64,000 bases of DNA. It comes from Gimibacter soli (GTDB lineage: Bacteria; Pseudomonadota; Alphaproteobacteria; Sphingomonadales; Kordiimonadaceae). Within the stretch, counting starts at the first letter, position 1, and each line of letters starts with the position of its first letter. Positions 7,151-15,964 of this stretch are shown here, one piece after another. The DNA is taken from positions 434,001 through 498,000 of the forward strand of contig NZ_CP116805.1 of the NCBI RefSeq assembly GCF_028463845.1, written 5' to 3'. Under the pieces are notes generated by a model. That model was not told where the DNA came from. It saw only the letters and a program-made list of their open reading frames with translations, and searched no databases. Made by a program: the position numbers and the translations under genes.

Positions 7151-8769
7151 CAACCGGTTTTATCGCAGGCCTGATCCTTTTCGCGCTCACGTTCACCTTC
7201 GCGCACCTGCGCGGCCTCGCGCTCATGAAATTCTTCCAGCAAGAAGAATATGACGGTCGCCGCTTCCTTGGCTGGTTCCGCCATGCCCGCGCCTTCGACC
7301 GCGCCGCCAGCCTCTGGTGGCTTGTCGCTGTGATCATTGCGCTTGCCGGCTACCGCGCCCCCGGCGTGGCGCTCACGCTGATCGGCTTTGGGCACGGTAT
7401 CCTTCTGTCGCGGCGCGTTTCCAAGGAAGCCAAGAAGGCGCTTGTGATGACCGAACGGGTGAAGCGCATTCATCTGGTTTATCTGGTGCTCGCCGGGCTT
7501 CTTGCCGCCTATGTCGGCTATGACCTGTCGTTGAGCGAGGATGAGGCTTTCCTCAATGCGAGCTATGAAGGCCTCAATCTCATCCCCCTTGTGCAGCTGC
7601 TGCCACTTGTTCTTGTGCTGGCCAACTTTATGCTTTCGCCTTTCGAGGCAAGGGTGAAGGCGCGTTTCCGGGCCGAGGCCGTGGAGAAATTCAACCGGCT
7701 TGCCCCCAAGGTGATCGCCATCACCGGCTCCTTCGGGAAAACCTCCACGAAGCATATCCTGCATCACATCCTGTCGGCAGCAGCGCCCACACTGGCCACG
7801 CCCGGCAGCGTGAATACCGATATGGGCATCACCCGCGTGATCCGCGAAAGCCTGACGCCCGAACATGGCTTCTTCATCGTAGAGATGGGCGCCTACGGCC
7901 CCGGCTCCATCGCCCGCCTCTGCAAGCTGACGCCGCCCGATGTAGGCCTTATCACTGCGGTCGGTGCGGCCCACTATGAGCGTTTCAAATCGCTTGAGAC
8001 GGTCGCCAAAGCCAAGTTCGAACTCGCGGAAGCTACCTTCCGGCGCGGCGGGCCGGTGATTGTGAATGCCGGCGGTATCGCGCCCAACCTACTTGCCGAG
8101 CGCATGACGGCTGTGACCGGTGACTATCGCCTGCTTGGCGACGGCGGTGCGCTGGTGCTGGAGAAAAGCGAGATGACTGCCGACGGACTTGTCCTTACGC
8201 TCCGGGAAGGCGAAGCGACCGAGACGCTGAAAGTGCCGCTTTGGGGTCATCATCAGGCCGGCAATGTGGCGCTCGCCGCCCTTACCGCCCGCGCGCTCGG
8301 CCTGCCCTGGAGCGCGATCCGCGGGGCGCTTGCCACCATGGGCCAGATCCGCCACCGGCTGGAGGTCACCAAGGCACCGGGCCAGCCGACCATCGTGAAC
8401 GACGCCTACAACAGCAACCCTGTGGGCTTCAAAGCCGCCCTTGAAACGCTGGATGTGCTGAAGGCGGACGGCGGCAAACGCATTCTGGTAACACCGGGCA
8501 TGGTGGAACTGGGTGCGCGGCATGATGAAGACCATTTGGAGCTCGGCAAGGCCGCCGCCACCCACGCCGATATCGTGGCTGTTGTCACCCCCGACCGTAT
8601 CCCGACCTTCGTGGAAGGGCTGAAGGCCGCCGGCACCGCTGTCGAGGTCCGCGAATTCGCAAAGCAGGACGAAGCCGAAGCCTTCGTGCGCGGCATTGTG
8701 AAAGCGGGGGACGTGGTGCTTTTTGAAAACAACCTGCCGGACCTTTACGAGGCAAAAGTCCGGTTCTGA
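7147..8769 (+). CDS. Membrane-anchored MurF-like Mur ligase
   Basis: The 540-residue protein begins with about 165 residues holding four to five likely membrane helices. A Mur-ligase catalytic region follows, with the P-loop ITGSFGKTSTK near residue 190, GAAHYERFKSLETVAKAK near 277 and the MurF-type NDAYNSNP near 417. The usual N-terminal UDP-MurNAc-tripeptide domain of MurF is replaced by membrane segments, an architecture reminiscent of PgsB/CapB-type ligases. It probably ligates a D-Ala-D-Ala-like dipeptide, or another amino acid, to a membrane-associated acceptor. The GTG start overlaps the hydrolase stop (GTGA) and follows AAAGGAGA. The family is certain, the substrate is not. Confidence 0.82.
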   Translation: MTTGFIAGLILFALTFTFAHLRGLALMKFFQQEEYDGRRFLGWFRHARAFDRAASLWWLVAVIIALAGYRAPGVALTLIGFGHGILLSRRVSKEAKKALVMTERVKRIHLVYLVLAGLLAAYVGYDLSLSEDEAFLNASYEGLNLIPLVQLLPLVLVLANFMLSPFEARVKARFRAEAVEKFNRLAPKVIAITGSFGKTSTKHILHHILSAAAPTLATPGSVNTDMGITRVIRESLTPEHGFFIVEMGAYGPGSIARLCKLTPPDVGLITAVGAAHYERFKSLETVAKAKFELAEATFRRGGPVIVNAGGIAPNLLAERMTAVTGDYRLLGDGGALVLEKSEMTADGLVLTLREGEATETLKVPLWGHHQAGNVALAALTARALGLPWSAIRGALATMGQIRHRLEVTKAPGQPTIVNDAYNSNPVGFKAALETLDVLKADGGKRILVTPGMVELGARHDEDHLELGKAAATHADIVAVVTPDRIPTFVEGLKAAGTAVEVREFAKQDEAEAFVRGIVKAGDVVLFENNLPDLYEAKVRF

Positions 8770-8780
8770 GGGCTGCGGCC

Positions 8781-9602
8781 TCACTTTTTCTTCAGGTCGA
8801 TCCGTTCAAGATTGCGCTGTGCGGCAAGGGCCGCACCCGAATCCGGTGCCATCTGAGCGACCTTGAGCCATGCACTACGGGCGGCAGGCGTATCGCCTTC
8901 AGCATCCTTCAGGTTACCGAGTTCAAGCCAGTAGGCCGGGTCGCTTGCCCGGTCGGTCGCGATCTTTTCAAGGAGCTGCTCGGCCTCGGCCAGCCGCTCG
9001 GTCTGGCGCGCAGCTGATGCCAGCAGCAGAAGCGCTGACGTGTCGCCGGGGTCCGTTACCGTCACGCGCTTTAGGTCGGTATAAGCCAGATCAAAGTCGC
9101 CGTCTGCCGCCGCAATCCTCGCGCGGTCGGTCAGTGCCTGACGCTCCACCTTTGTGCCGCGCGGCGCCAGGCTCAGGGCCTGATCAATCGCCGCTTCGGC
9201 GCGGGTGATCTCGTCCGCCATCAGCCAGGCGTTTGCCGCCTGCGTCCAGATGGAGGCCAGCATCAGCGCCGTTCCTACCACGCGCTTGCCGTCCTTCAGC
9301 GGCATGTCACGACCATAGCGCATGTCCTCGGCGATAAGTTCAAGCCGGGCCGCGCTTTCAGCATATTCACCGATATTGAAAAGCCCGACCGCTTCGCAGT
9401 GGCGGGCAGGCGCACCGCCGCCTTCGCCTTGCCAGACAAGCGCTTCGTTGATCCCCTTGTCGGGCGAGCGGGAGGCAGTCATCAGGCAGTTGCCGTAGCG
9501 TTCTTCGGCCGCTGTCATGTCGTCGGCCGCGATGCCCGCCTGCAGCGTGACGAGCGGGCTGGCGGTCATCAGAAGCCATGTTATGGTGCGCAGTCTTTTC
9601 AT
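8781..9602 (-). CDS. Exported tetratricopeptide-repeat protein
   Basis: The 273-residue product starts MKRLRTITWLLM and has a signal peptide cleaved near GIAA. It continues with degenerate TPR units (DFDLAYTDLKRVTVTDPGD, ERLAEAEQLLEKIA, PAYWLELGNLKDAEGD). It is probably a periplasmic scaffold. The start at 9602 was chosen because the signal peptide begins there; upstream in-frame starts would run across the divergent promoter. It is divergent from the epimerase-like gene and ends 11 bases from the MurF-like gene, in convergence. Specific function unknown. Confidence 0.7.
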   Translation of the reverse strand: MKRLRTITWLLMTASPLVTLQAGIAADDMTAAEERYGNCLMTASRSPDKGINEALVWQGEGGGAPARHCEAVGLFNIGEYAESAARLELIAEDMRYGRDMPLKDGKRVVGTALMLASIWTQAANAWLMADEITRAEAAIDQALSLAPRGTKVERQALTDRARIAAADGDFDLAYTDLKRVTVTDPGDTSALLLLASAARQTERLAEAEQLLEKIATDRASDPAYWLELGNLKDAEGDTPAARSAWLKVAQMAPDSGAALAAQRNLERIDLKKK

Positions 9603-9654
9603 GCCCCAATGAGTGGCGCGGCGCAGTGACAATTTCAAGGCAAAAGGTTTCCCC

Positions 9655-10536
9655 ATGACACGTCTCCCGATCCGGCTTCTGGTTATCGGCCCCGGCTTCA
9701 CCGGTGGCGCCATCCTGAAAGCCGCACGCGCAGCCGGGCATCAGGTGGTGGCCAGCTGGCGAAATCCTGTTGTGCGGGACAGCCTTGAAAAGGCCGGGAT
9801 TGAAACGCTTGACCTTTCCGGCGACGGCCCGCTTGCCCCTGATACGCTTGAAGGTGTCACCCACCTTCTCGTCAGCGTGCCGCCGGGGCCAGCGGGTGAT
9901 CCGGTGCTGCAGCGCCTGCAGCCTGCCTTGGCCAAGGCAGGGGGCCTTGAATGGATCGGCTATCTTTCCAGCACCAATGTTTACGGCGATCATGGCGGCG
10001 ACTGGGTCAGCGAGGATACGCCGACCGCGCCGAGTCTCGAACGTGGCAAGCGCCGGGTGGTGGCAGAGGCGGCCTGGCAGGCCGCGGGGGCTGCTATCGG
10101 GGCACGCGTCGATATCTTCCGCCTTGCCGGCATCTATGGCCCCGGCCGCAACGCCATACGGTCCCTGATCGATGGCAAGGCGCGGCGCATTGTGAAGGAA
10201 GGCCAGGTATTCAGCCGCATTCATGTGGCTGATATCGCCGCCGCAGTATTGCTTGCCATGCAGCTTGAAGGCCGGCCGGGCATGGTCTTCAACCTTGCCG
10301 ACGACGACCCGATGCCCCCCGCCGATGTGATCGGACTTGCCGCCGAAGCGCTGGGCGTCACCCCGCCGCCCCTTGAAGCGTTCGAAACGGCGGAGATGAG
10401 CGAAATGGCACGGAGCTTCTATCTGGAATCGAAGCGCGTTCGGAACGACCGGGTCAAAGAAGTGCTCGGCTTTGCGTTCCGTTACCCCTCGATCCGGGAT
10501 GCGCTGCCCGACCTGATCCGGTCAGAACAGCGCTAG
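9655..10536 (+). CDS. SDR-family NAD(P)-dependent epimerase/reductase (YeeZ-like)
   Basis: The 293-residue protein opens with a Rossmann nucleotide-binding motif, LLVIGPGFTGGAI, and has WIGYLSSTNVYGDHGGDWV, FRLAGIYGPGRNAI and RIHVADIAAAV, the extended-SDR pattern seen in YeeZ-type proteins. The YxxxK catalytic tyrosine/lysine pair is not clear, as in other atypical members. It should be a soluble nucleotide-binding oxidoreductase or epimerase of unknown substrate. The start at 9655 avoids running into the divergent TPR gene's leader. Confidence 0.75.
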   Translation: MTRLPIRLLVIGPGFTGGAILKAARAAGHQVVASWRNPVVRDSLEKAGIETLDLSGDGPLAPDTLEGVTHLLVSVPPGPAGDPVLQRLQPALAKAGGLEWIGYLSSTNVYGDHGGDWVSEDTPTAPSLERGKRRVVAEAAWQAAGAAIGARVDIFRLAGIYGPGRNAIRSLIDGKARRIVKEGQVFSRIHVADIAAAVLLAMQLEGRPGMVFNLADDDPMPPADVIGLAAEALGVTPPPLEAFETAEMSEMARSFYLESKRVRNDRVKEVLGFAFRYPSIRDALPDLIRSEQR

Positions 10537-11222
10537 CCGAAAAGCCACGCCGTAAATCCGGCCCATCCCTCGCTCGGCCCCACTAGGAAGAAAGCGGCGT
10601 ACCTCAGGGTGAGCACAAGAAGGGCCACCTTGGTGATCATATGGACCCGGCCAAGCTTGCGTCGGTCATGGATAACAAGGGCGACCAGCAGCCCGAAGTG
10701 CAGGACAATCCCGATCATCGGATTGCCGAGCGTTCCGCCGAGCCGCCCGAAGGCCGGATCCATGATCATCACGGCAGCCAACAGCATGAAATGCTTGTGC
10801 GCCTCTGCCCTGCGGCGATTGACGAAGGCGAGCGTGTAATAGGCTGTGAACAATATGCCGTCCATCAGCGGCAGGATGATGAAATGCTCCCGGCTGAGCA
10901 TCGGGATATTGTTGTTGTAAGTGTGGAAGGTTTCCACCGTCAGCAGAATACTGGTGGCGATCATCAAACCGGCCAGAACCGGGCTGACGGCGCCAAGCCG
11001 CATGTGAAGCGCGCGGTTCCCTGCCCCCACAAGATGGGCCTGCAGGATGAACACGCAAATCCAGATGAAAAAGACGACCCCGTGCAGAACAAGAACGGGG
11101 CTTGCTTGCACACCGTTTTCAAACCGGTGCATCACATAGGGGCCAAAGCCCGCCAGAATGAAAAGAAGCATCGCAATGCCCATACGGGCATAGAAAGTCG
11201 AACCAAACCGTGCAGCGCCCAT
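10533..11222 (-). CDS. Polytopic membrane protein with membrane-embedded histidines
   Basis: The 229-residue product has about six hydrophobic segments. Histidines sit at or within helices: VLHGVVFFIWICVF, RALHMRLGAV, EAHKHFMLLAA and IVLHFGLLV. This His pattern recalls haem- or metal-binding DUF2306/DUF420-type membrane proteins, but I cannot name the family with confidence. It converges on the epimerase-like gene with a four-base overlap and lies downstream of uspA on the same strand. Confidence 0.55.
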   Translation of the reverse strand: MGAARFGSTFYARMGIAMLLFILAGFGPYVMHRFENGVQASPVLVLHGVVFFIWICVFILQAHLVGAGNRALHMRLGAVSPVLAGLMIATSILLTVETFHTYNNNIPMLSREHFIILPLMDGILFTAYYTLAFVNRRRAEAHKHFMLLAAVMIMDPAFGRLGGTLGNPMIGIVLHFGLLVALVIHDRRKLGRVHMITKVALLVLTLRYAAFFLVGPSEGWAGFTAWLFG

Positions 11223-11262
11223 GGATTCCCCCCATACTGCCGTTTTGAACGAACCGGATTTG

Positions 11263-11790
11263 TCAGGCCATCTCGTCGACCTGTTCGTAACTCATGTTAC
11301 CGGGCACCAGCATCACGGGGCATTTCAGGCTGCCCGCCAGATCGTGCGCGAAATAGTCGACAAGCGGGCCGGGGTTGCCCGCAGGGCCTGCGCCAAGCAC
11401 AAGGCCGAAAATATCGGGGGTTTCATCAATGAATTTCAGGAGCTGTTCCTTGGGCTCGCCTTCAATGATCCGGACTTCGGGCGTGATGCCACAATAGGAA
11501 TGCAGCCGTTCAGCCACTTCATCCAAGAGCACACGGGCTTCCTCGTAAGCTTCTTCTCGCATGCGGTCGGCAACTGCCATCCAGTGCTGGAACTCGCCGG
11601 GGCGGATGCAGTGGAAAAGGATCAGCCCGCCGCCCGTGATATGTGCAGCACGCGCAGCGGCAAAGCGGATCGCCACTTTGGATTCGGGGGAGCCGTCGAC
11701 CACGACAAGAAGCTTCCTGTAGCGCTTCTTGATCGGCCTGATGGGGCCGGAAATCTGCGGTCCGCCGCTATCGATCGTGTCGGTCATCAT
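11263..11790 (-). CDS. Universal stress protein (UspA family)
   Basis: The 175-residue protein has one Usp domain. The first strand is RKLLVVVDGSPESKVAIRFA, and a late EGEPKEQLLKFIDE precedes LVLGAGPAGNPGPLVDYFAHDLAGSLKCPVMLVPG. The G-2x-G-9x-G-type ATP motif is only partly recognisable. Usp proteins are cytoplasmic and linked to stress survival. Two ATGs stand in tandem at 11790 and 11787 without a clear ribosome-binding site; a start at 11835 is also open. It lies downstream of the DUF2333 gene on the same strand. Confidence 0.8.
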   Translation of the reverse strand: MMTDTIDSGGPQISGPIRPIKKRYRKLLVVVDGSPESKVAIRFAAARAAHITGGGLILFHCIRPGEFQHWMAVADRMREEAYEEARVLLDEVAERLHSYCGITPEVRIIEGEPKEQLLKFIDETPDIFGLVLGAGPAGNPGPLVDYFAHDLAGSLKCPVMLVPGNMSYEQVDEMA

Positions 11791-11856
11791 GATCAGTTGA
11801 GAGTGACAGTGCCGGGCAAGGCTGGCAAGCCCCATTTCTCGGGGGCTGGCCGGTGC

Positions 11857-12882
11857 CTATTTCAGCAGGATATTCCCGATTTCACGGAGCTGCGTGCGTG
11901 CCCGCAACAGATAGAAACCCTGCACCGCCAGATGGTTCGGCAGCATGATCCCGTCCACATCGCCGTTAAGGACAATCAGCGGATCAAGCGAGGCCGCCGC
12001 CCGAAGCGACACCAGAAGCGATTTGTAAAGCGGCTGAACATCGCGGCCGACGATCACCGAGGCAAAGTCTTTCTCGAGGGCGGCAAGGATCAGCGTATAG
12101 GCATACACCTGTCCCTTCACCTGATAGAAAAGGTCATCCGCGCCGGTATCGGGCAGCACGCCGCCGCTTTCCGCGGTGATATAATCATCAATCGCCGCCG
12201 AAGACGCGCCGAGATCGAGGGTGATTCGGTCAAGCGTGGCGAGGAGATTGTCAGCCCGGCGTTCGAACACGGCATCGCCCGCTGCCAGCCGCTCGTTATA
12301 GGCGCGCAGCTGCCGGGCGGCCTCGCGGAAATAGGAATCCGACGGGGTCGTGGGCAGAAGCGACGTCGAGAAATCAATGATCCAGCGCTCGGGCTCCTTC
12401 GACAGGTTTCCCGCAGCCTTTTCAAGATCCGTATCCACTGCACTCGAGCCGCGCGTGCGGCCAATCTGGTCGCGCAATTCGAAGGTGAAACGCGACAGCG
12501 CCCCCATGATGCCCTTCTGGTAAGAGGGCGTGTTGTCAAGCCAGCCGCCGGGCAGGAAGAAGGGGTCGTTGGGTGTCCAGTTATGGTCGACCGTTTCGCG
12601 CTCCACGAGACCCGCGACCAGTTCCACCGTCACCGAAGCATTCTCCGGCACATCGGGCAGCGGCCGGAATTTGTCGTCAATCCGGTTCACGATCATCATG
12701 CCGATTAGGATATAAAGGAGGAAGACACCGGGCACGGCAACCGCCACCATGCGCCAGGTGCGCGCACTGATAGTGGCGCCCCAGGTGAGTGCCCATGTCC
12801 AGAGCGTGCGGATACCCCGCCACAGAAGCGCCCCGAAGGCCTTCAGTTTTTCAAGGACCCACTGCCAAAGTTCGCCTGCCAT
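11857..12882 (-). CDS. DUF2333 family single-pass membrane protein
   Basis: The 341-residue protein has one membrane helix (AVPGVFLLYILIGMMIV, near residue 50) followed directly by NRIDDKFRPLPD and a large extracytoplasmic domain, the layout I recall for DUF2333. The mature region includes VETVDHNWTPNDPFFLPGGWLDN, typical of the family. Function unknown; an envelope role is inferred from topology. It may be co-transcribed with the uspA gene 66 bases downstream. Confidence 0.78.
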   Translation of the reverse strand: MAGELWQWVLEKLKAFGALLWRGIRTLWTWALTWGATISARTWRMVAVAVPGVFLLYILIGMMIVNRIDDKFRPLPDVPENASVTVELVAGLVERETVDHNWTPNDPFFLPGGWLDNTPSYQKGIMGALSRFTFELRDQIGRTRGSSAVDTDLEKAAGNLSKEPERWIIDFSTSLLPTTPSDSYFREAARQLRAYNERLAAGDAVFERRADNLLATLDRITLDLGASSAAIDDYITAESGGVLPDTGADDLFYQVKGQVYAYTLILAALEKDFASVIVGRDVQPLYKSLLVSLRAAASLDPLIVLNGDVDGIMLPNHLAVQGFYLLRARTQLREIGNILLK

Positions 12883-13010
12883 CGACCTTTCTCCCTGATA
12901 GGGTTACATTGTTGGAATTGCAGGGCCGAATTGCAAGGACTTAGCGCCGTTCAGGCCGTGTTCAGCCTTGCAGGCCAAGGATAGTGCCAATTTGATGCAG
13001 AAAGACGCGC

Positions 13011-13358
13011 ATGAAAGCGATACTCGCCTTGTTCCTCGCCGCCGGTATGGCCGTATCGGCAGCCGCCGATGAAAATCTGGCCCCCGGCCCCGCCTGCGTG
13101 GTGGCCGAGCGGATCAGCAACTACAAGATCGAAAGCGATACCCGCGTGCGCCTGACGATCAGCGAGGGCGACGACATCTATATGATGCTGAAGGACGCCT
13201 GCCCGCAGCTGAAATTCCACGGCTATATGAGCTATACGCCGCTCAATGGTCGTCTGTGTGCCGGGCGTGACGACATCATGAGCCGGGCAGGCGTGACCTG
13301 CCGGATTGCCACTTTCAACCTGACGCACCCCAAGGACCCTGCCCCCGGCAGCCGCTGA
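13011..13358 (+). CDS. Small secreted protein, DUF6491-like
   Basis: The 115-residue product has a clear signal peptide (MKAILALFLAAGMAVSAAA) and a short mature domain with four cysteines (ACVV, DACPQL, RLCAG, VTCRI), likely forming two disulfides in the periplasm. The CVVAERISNYKI opening and the CPQLKFHGYM segment resemble the DUF6491 family, though I am not certain. No function can be assigned. It is followed after 52 bases by the DUF952 gene. Confidence 0.6.
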   Translation: MKAILALFLAAGMAVSAAADENLAPGPACVVAERISNYKIESDTRVRLTISEGDDIYMMLKDACPQLKFHGYMSYTPLNGRLCAGRDDIMSRAGVTCRIATFNLTHPKDPAPGSR

Positions 13359-13410
13359 GCCTTTCACGCCGCCTCTTGCGCGAAAGCCCCGCGGCCCTTA
13401 TGGAGTCCGC

Positions 13411-13770
13411 ATGGAAACAGCAATTTACAAGATACTGCGCGCCGACGAATGGCAGGCGCTGATGGCGGATGGCACCTTCGAGGGCGCCCCTGTCGACCTT
13501 GCCGACGGCTTTGTGCATCTTTCCACGGGCGCGCAAGTGCGCGAAACCGCCGCCCGCCACTTTGCCGGTGAAGCAGGCCTGATGCTTGTTGCCATCGACC
13601 CGGAAACCACCCCCGAAGGCGCACTGCGGTATGAGCCATCGCGTGGCGGTGACCTGTTCCCGCACCTTTATGCGCCGCTCGCGACCGACATGATCGAAAG
13701 CGCCTGGCCACTGGCCCTGGGGGCGGACGGTGCGCATGATTTCTGGATGCTTGAAGCGGAGAGTGAGTGA
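13411..13770 (+). CDS. DUF952 domain protein
   Basis: The 119-residue protein contains the family signature: IYKILRADEWQAL at the start, DGFVHLSTGAQVRETAARHF in the middle, and DLFPHLYAPL near the end. DUF952 proteins resemble the ADP-ribosyltransferase/Tpt1 fold by reported structure prediction, but their role is unproven. The stop codon overlaps the start of pyrD (TGATG). DUF952 next to pyrD is a recurrent alphaproteobacterial arrangement, so the two are probably co-expressed. Confidence 0.85.
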   Translation: METAIYKILRADEWQALMADGTFEGAPVDLADGFVHLSTGAQVRETAARHFAGEAGLMLVAIDPETTPEGALRYEPSRGGDLFPHLYAPLATDMIESAWPLALGADGAHDFWMLEAESE

Positions 13771-14834
13771 TGGACCTTTTCTCGATTGCCCGCCCGTTCC
13801 TGCATGCAATGGACCCCGAGCGCGCCCATAACCTGACAATCCTTGGCCTGCGCACGGGCCTTCTGCCGGAAGCCACCGATGCGGACGACCCGGTCCTGAA
13901 AACCAGCGTGTTCGGCATCGATTTCCCGAACCCCGTGGGCCTTGCCGCCGGGTTCGACAAGAATGCCGAAGTGATCGAGCCGATGCTCGGCCAAGGCTTC
14001 GGTTTTGTCGAAGCGGGTTCGGTGACACCCAAGCCACAAGCCGGCAACGCCAAGCCGCGTCTTTTCCGCCTGACGGAAGACCGCGCGGTGATCAACCGCT
14101 TCGGTTTCAACAACAAGGGATTGGGTGCCTTCTGCGCCCGGCTTGAAGCCCGTCGTGGCCGCAGCGGTGTTGTCGGTGCCAACGTCGGCGCCAACAAGGA
14201 TGCCACCGACCGCACCGCCGACTATGTGACGGGCGTTGAAGCGCTTTATGGCCTTGCTGACTATTTCACCGTGAATATCTCGAGCCCCAACACACCGGGC
14301 CTGCGCGCGCTGCAGTCACGCGCGAGCCTTGAGGACCTGATCGGCCGTGTGCTTGCTGCCCGCGCAGCGAAAGTGGCGGCGGGTGCTGCCCGCGTGCCGA
14401 TCCTTGTGAAAATCGCGCCTGACCTGACGGAAGAAGATGTTGCCGATATCGCCGCTGTCGCACGGGCAAGCGAGATTGACGGGCTGATCGTATCGAACAC
14501 CACGATCGTGCGGCCTGAAAGCCTGAAGTCCGCGCACAGGGCCGAGGTTGGCGGCCTTTCCGGTGCGCCGCTGATGGCGCCTTCCACGCGCATGCTGGCA
14601 AAAGTCTATAAGGCGACAGAAGGCAAGGTGCCGCTTATTGGTGTTGGCGGGATTGCCTCGGGCGCTGATGCCTATGCCAAGATCCGGGCCGGCGCTTCAC
14701 TTGTGCAGCTTTATTCGGCGCTTGCGTATGAAGGCACCCGGCTGGTGCCGCAGATTAAGGCTGACCTCGCGGCCCTCCTGAAGGCTGGCGGCTTCAAGGA
14801 TGTCGCATCAGCTGTCGGGGCTGACCACCGCTGA
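13770..14834 (+). CDS. pyrD: Dihydroorotate dehydrogenase (quinone)
   Basis: This is the class 2 enzyme that oxidises dihydroorotate to orotate at the inner membrane with FMN and quinone, the fourth step of pyrimidine synthesis. Visible hallmarks are the N-terminal membrane-associating helices (residues 1-30), NPVGLAAGFDKNAEV near 49, NRFGFNNKG near 110, the NISSPNTPGLR block near 168 with the catalytic serine region, and GVGGIASGADAYAKIRAGASLVQ near the end. The length of 354 residues is normal. The ATG at 13770 overlaps the DUF952 stop; a GTG three bases earlier is also possible. Confidence 0.96.
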   Translation: MDLFSIARPFLHAMDPERAHNLTILGLRTGLLPEATDADDPVLKTSVFGIDFPNPVGLAAGFDKNAEVIEPMLGQGFGFVEAGSVTPKPQAGNAKPRLFRLTEDRAVINRFGFNNKGLGAFCARLEARRGRSGVVGANVGANKDATDRTADYVTGVEALYGLADYFTVNISSPNTPGLRALQSRASLEDLIGRVLAARAAKVAAGAARVPILVKIAPDLTEEDVADIAAVARASEIDGLIVSNTTIVRPESLKSAHRAEVGGLSGAPLMAPSTRMLAKVYKATEGKVPLIGVGGIASGADAYAKIRAGASLVQLYSALAYEGTRLVPQIKADLAALLKAGGFKDVASAVGADHR

Positions 14835-14843
14835 GGCGGGCTT

Positions 14844-15758
14844 TCAAGCGAAAAGATTGATCAGGTTGACGGCCTGAGGCGCCGGGAAACCACCACCGCC
14901 AATGGCCGGGGTGAAGATGGGGGCGGCAGGTGCCGCAGGCGTCACGGGCGCACTTGTCGGAACACTCGGTCCTGAAACGACTGCTGGCGAAGGCGATATA
15001 TCCGTCGCCGGGGTTTCCGCGTCCGGCGCGGGGTCGGTTTCCGTTGCAGCGCCAATCTCTCCCGCTTCGCTATCGGACTTGGGCTCTGCGCTTTCAGCAA
15101 TGGCCTTGGTTTCTTCCTTCTTCTCGGCCTGTTCTTGCGCGGCGGCTTCGGCTGCTGCCTTTTGCTGTTCGCGCTGCTGACCTTCGGCTTCCCGGATCGT
15201 GGCGGCGGCAGCGGCGGCTACCGACCGGTCCTGACCGGACGGGCGCGCGGGTGCAAGGGCAGCGGCACGGACGACTTCCATCTTGGCGATCGTGGCGCGC
15301 GGGTCACCCGGCACCGTGCTTGTATCGATCTGCACATGCCCGCCAACGGCATACTGACGGCCATCCGGCCCGCGCACATATTCGAAATTCGGAGACCCCG
15401 CATAGCCGGCGCCGGCTGTCTGGTGCGCAGTTTCATGGGCACGGACTTCGCGGTCACGTGCGGCAAGCCTCGCAACTTCGGCCTGTTCGTCCTCAGAAAG
15501 CTGGTTCGGGAGCCGGGTGCTGGTGCCCGCCGGGCGGCTATCCGAGAAATTGGATTCGATCACCTGCACGGCCACACCGCTAGCGCGGCTCTGGCTGATC
15601 GGGGCGCCACTGCTGCCCTCTTGCGCACGAGCAGACCCGTCGCCTGAAGCCGGGGTTTCCGGCACAGCCGTGGATCGGGAAGCGGGCGCGGCCACTTCGG
15701 GGCGTCTGAGGCCCGGCGGCGGCGCACCCGTTGTTGGCAGGATCACGCTCGTCGTCAT
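14844..15758 (-). CDS. SprA-related putative metalloprotease with low-complexity flanks
   Basis: Residues about 85-185 form a SprA-related (CJM1_0395-type) domain: [27 protein letters not shown], then [21 protein letters not shown] and [23 protein letters not shown] fits a zinc-metalloprotease HExxH motif. The protein has Pro/Ser-rich N-terminal and Glu/Ala/Pro-rich C-terminal low-complexity regions and no signal peptide or membrane helix. Activity is not proven for the family. It converges on pyrD with a 9-base gap and is divergent from the rpoE promoter. Confidence 0.75.
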   Translation of the reverse strand: MTTSVILPTTGAPPPGLRRPEVAAPASRSTAVPETPASGDGSARAQEGSSGAPISQSRASGVAVQVIESNFSDSRPAGTSTRLPNQLSEDEQAEVARLAARDREVRAHETAHQTAGAGYAGSPNFEYVRGPDGRQYAVGGHVQIDTSTVPGDPRATIAKMEVVRAAALAPARPSGQDRSVAAAAAATIREAEGQQREQQKAAAEAAAQEQAEKKEETKAIAESAEPKSDSEAGEIGAATETDPAPDAETPATDISPSPAVVSGPSVPTSAPVTPAAPAAPIFTPAIGGGGFPAPQAVNLINLFA

Positions 15759-15813
15759 AAGGCACAGTTTACCATTGTTTCTGCCGTTCGGGAACGCTGA
15801 TGCAACGCCGCAC

Positions 15814-15842
15814 TGATCCGACGTGGCGACCGGCGCGTAAGA
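15814..15842 (+). promoter_or_regulatory. Sigma-E (RpoE/ChrR-type) promoter
   Basis: TGATCC (15814-15819) and TAAGA (15838-15842) are separated by exactly 18 bases. This equals the consensus I recall for the alphaproteobacterial RpoE regulated by ChrR in Rhodobacter. Since it stands before the rpoE-chrR pair, it is most likely the autoregulated promoter of that operon. It also argues that the sigma gene starts downstream of it. Confidence 0.8.
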
Positions 15843-15964
15843 GGAGGAAACCGGAGCCCGTTACAATGCCAGCCCTTGCTGTTGCCGAGACTGTCCGAAC
15901 CGCCCCGTCCGTGCTATGCCGGACGAAGCCTCAGGATTATCCGCGGGGCGCAAGGGGATGGCGG

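Noticed and set aside
11221-12708. Long plus-strand open frame across the UspA and DUF2333 genes
   Set aside because: It covers two recognisable minus-strand genes and the gap between them. The translation is Arg/His-rich with no domain.
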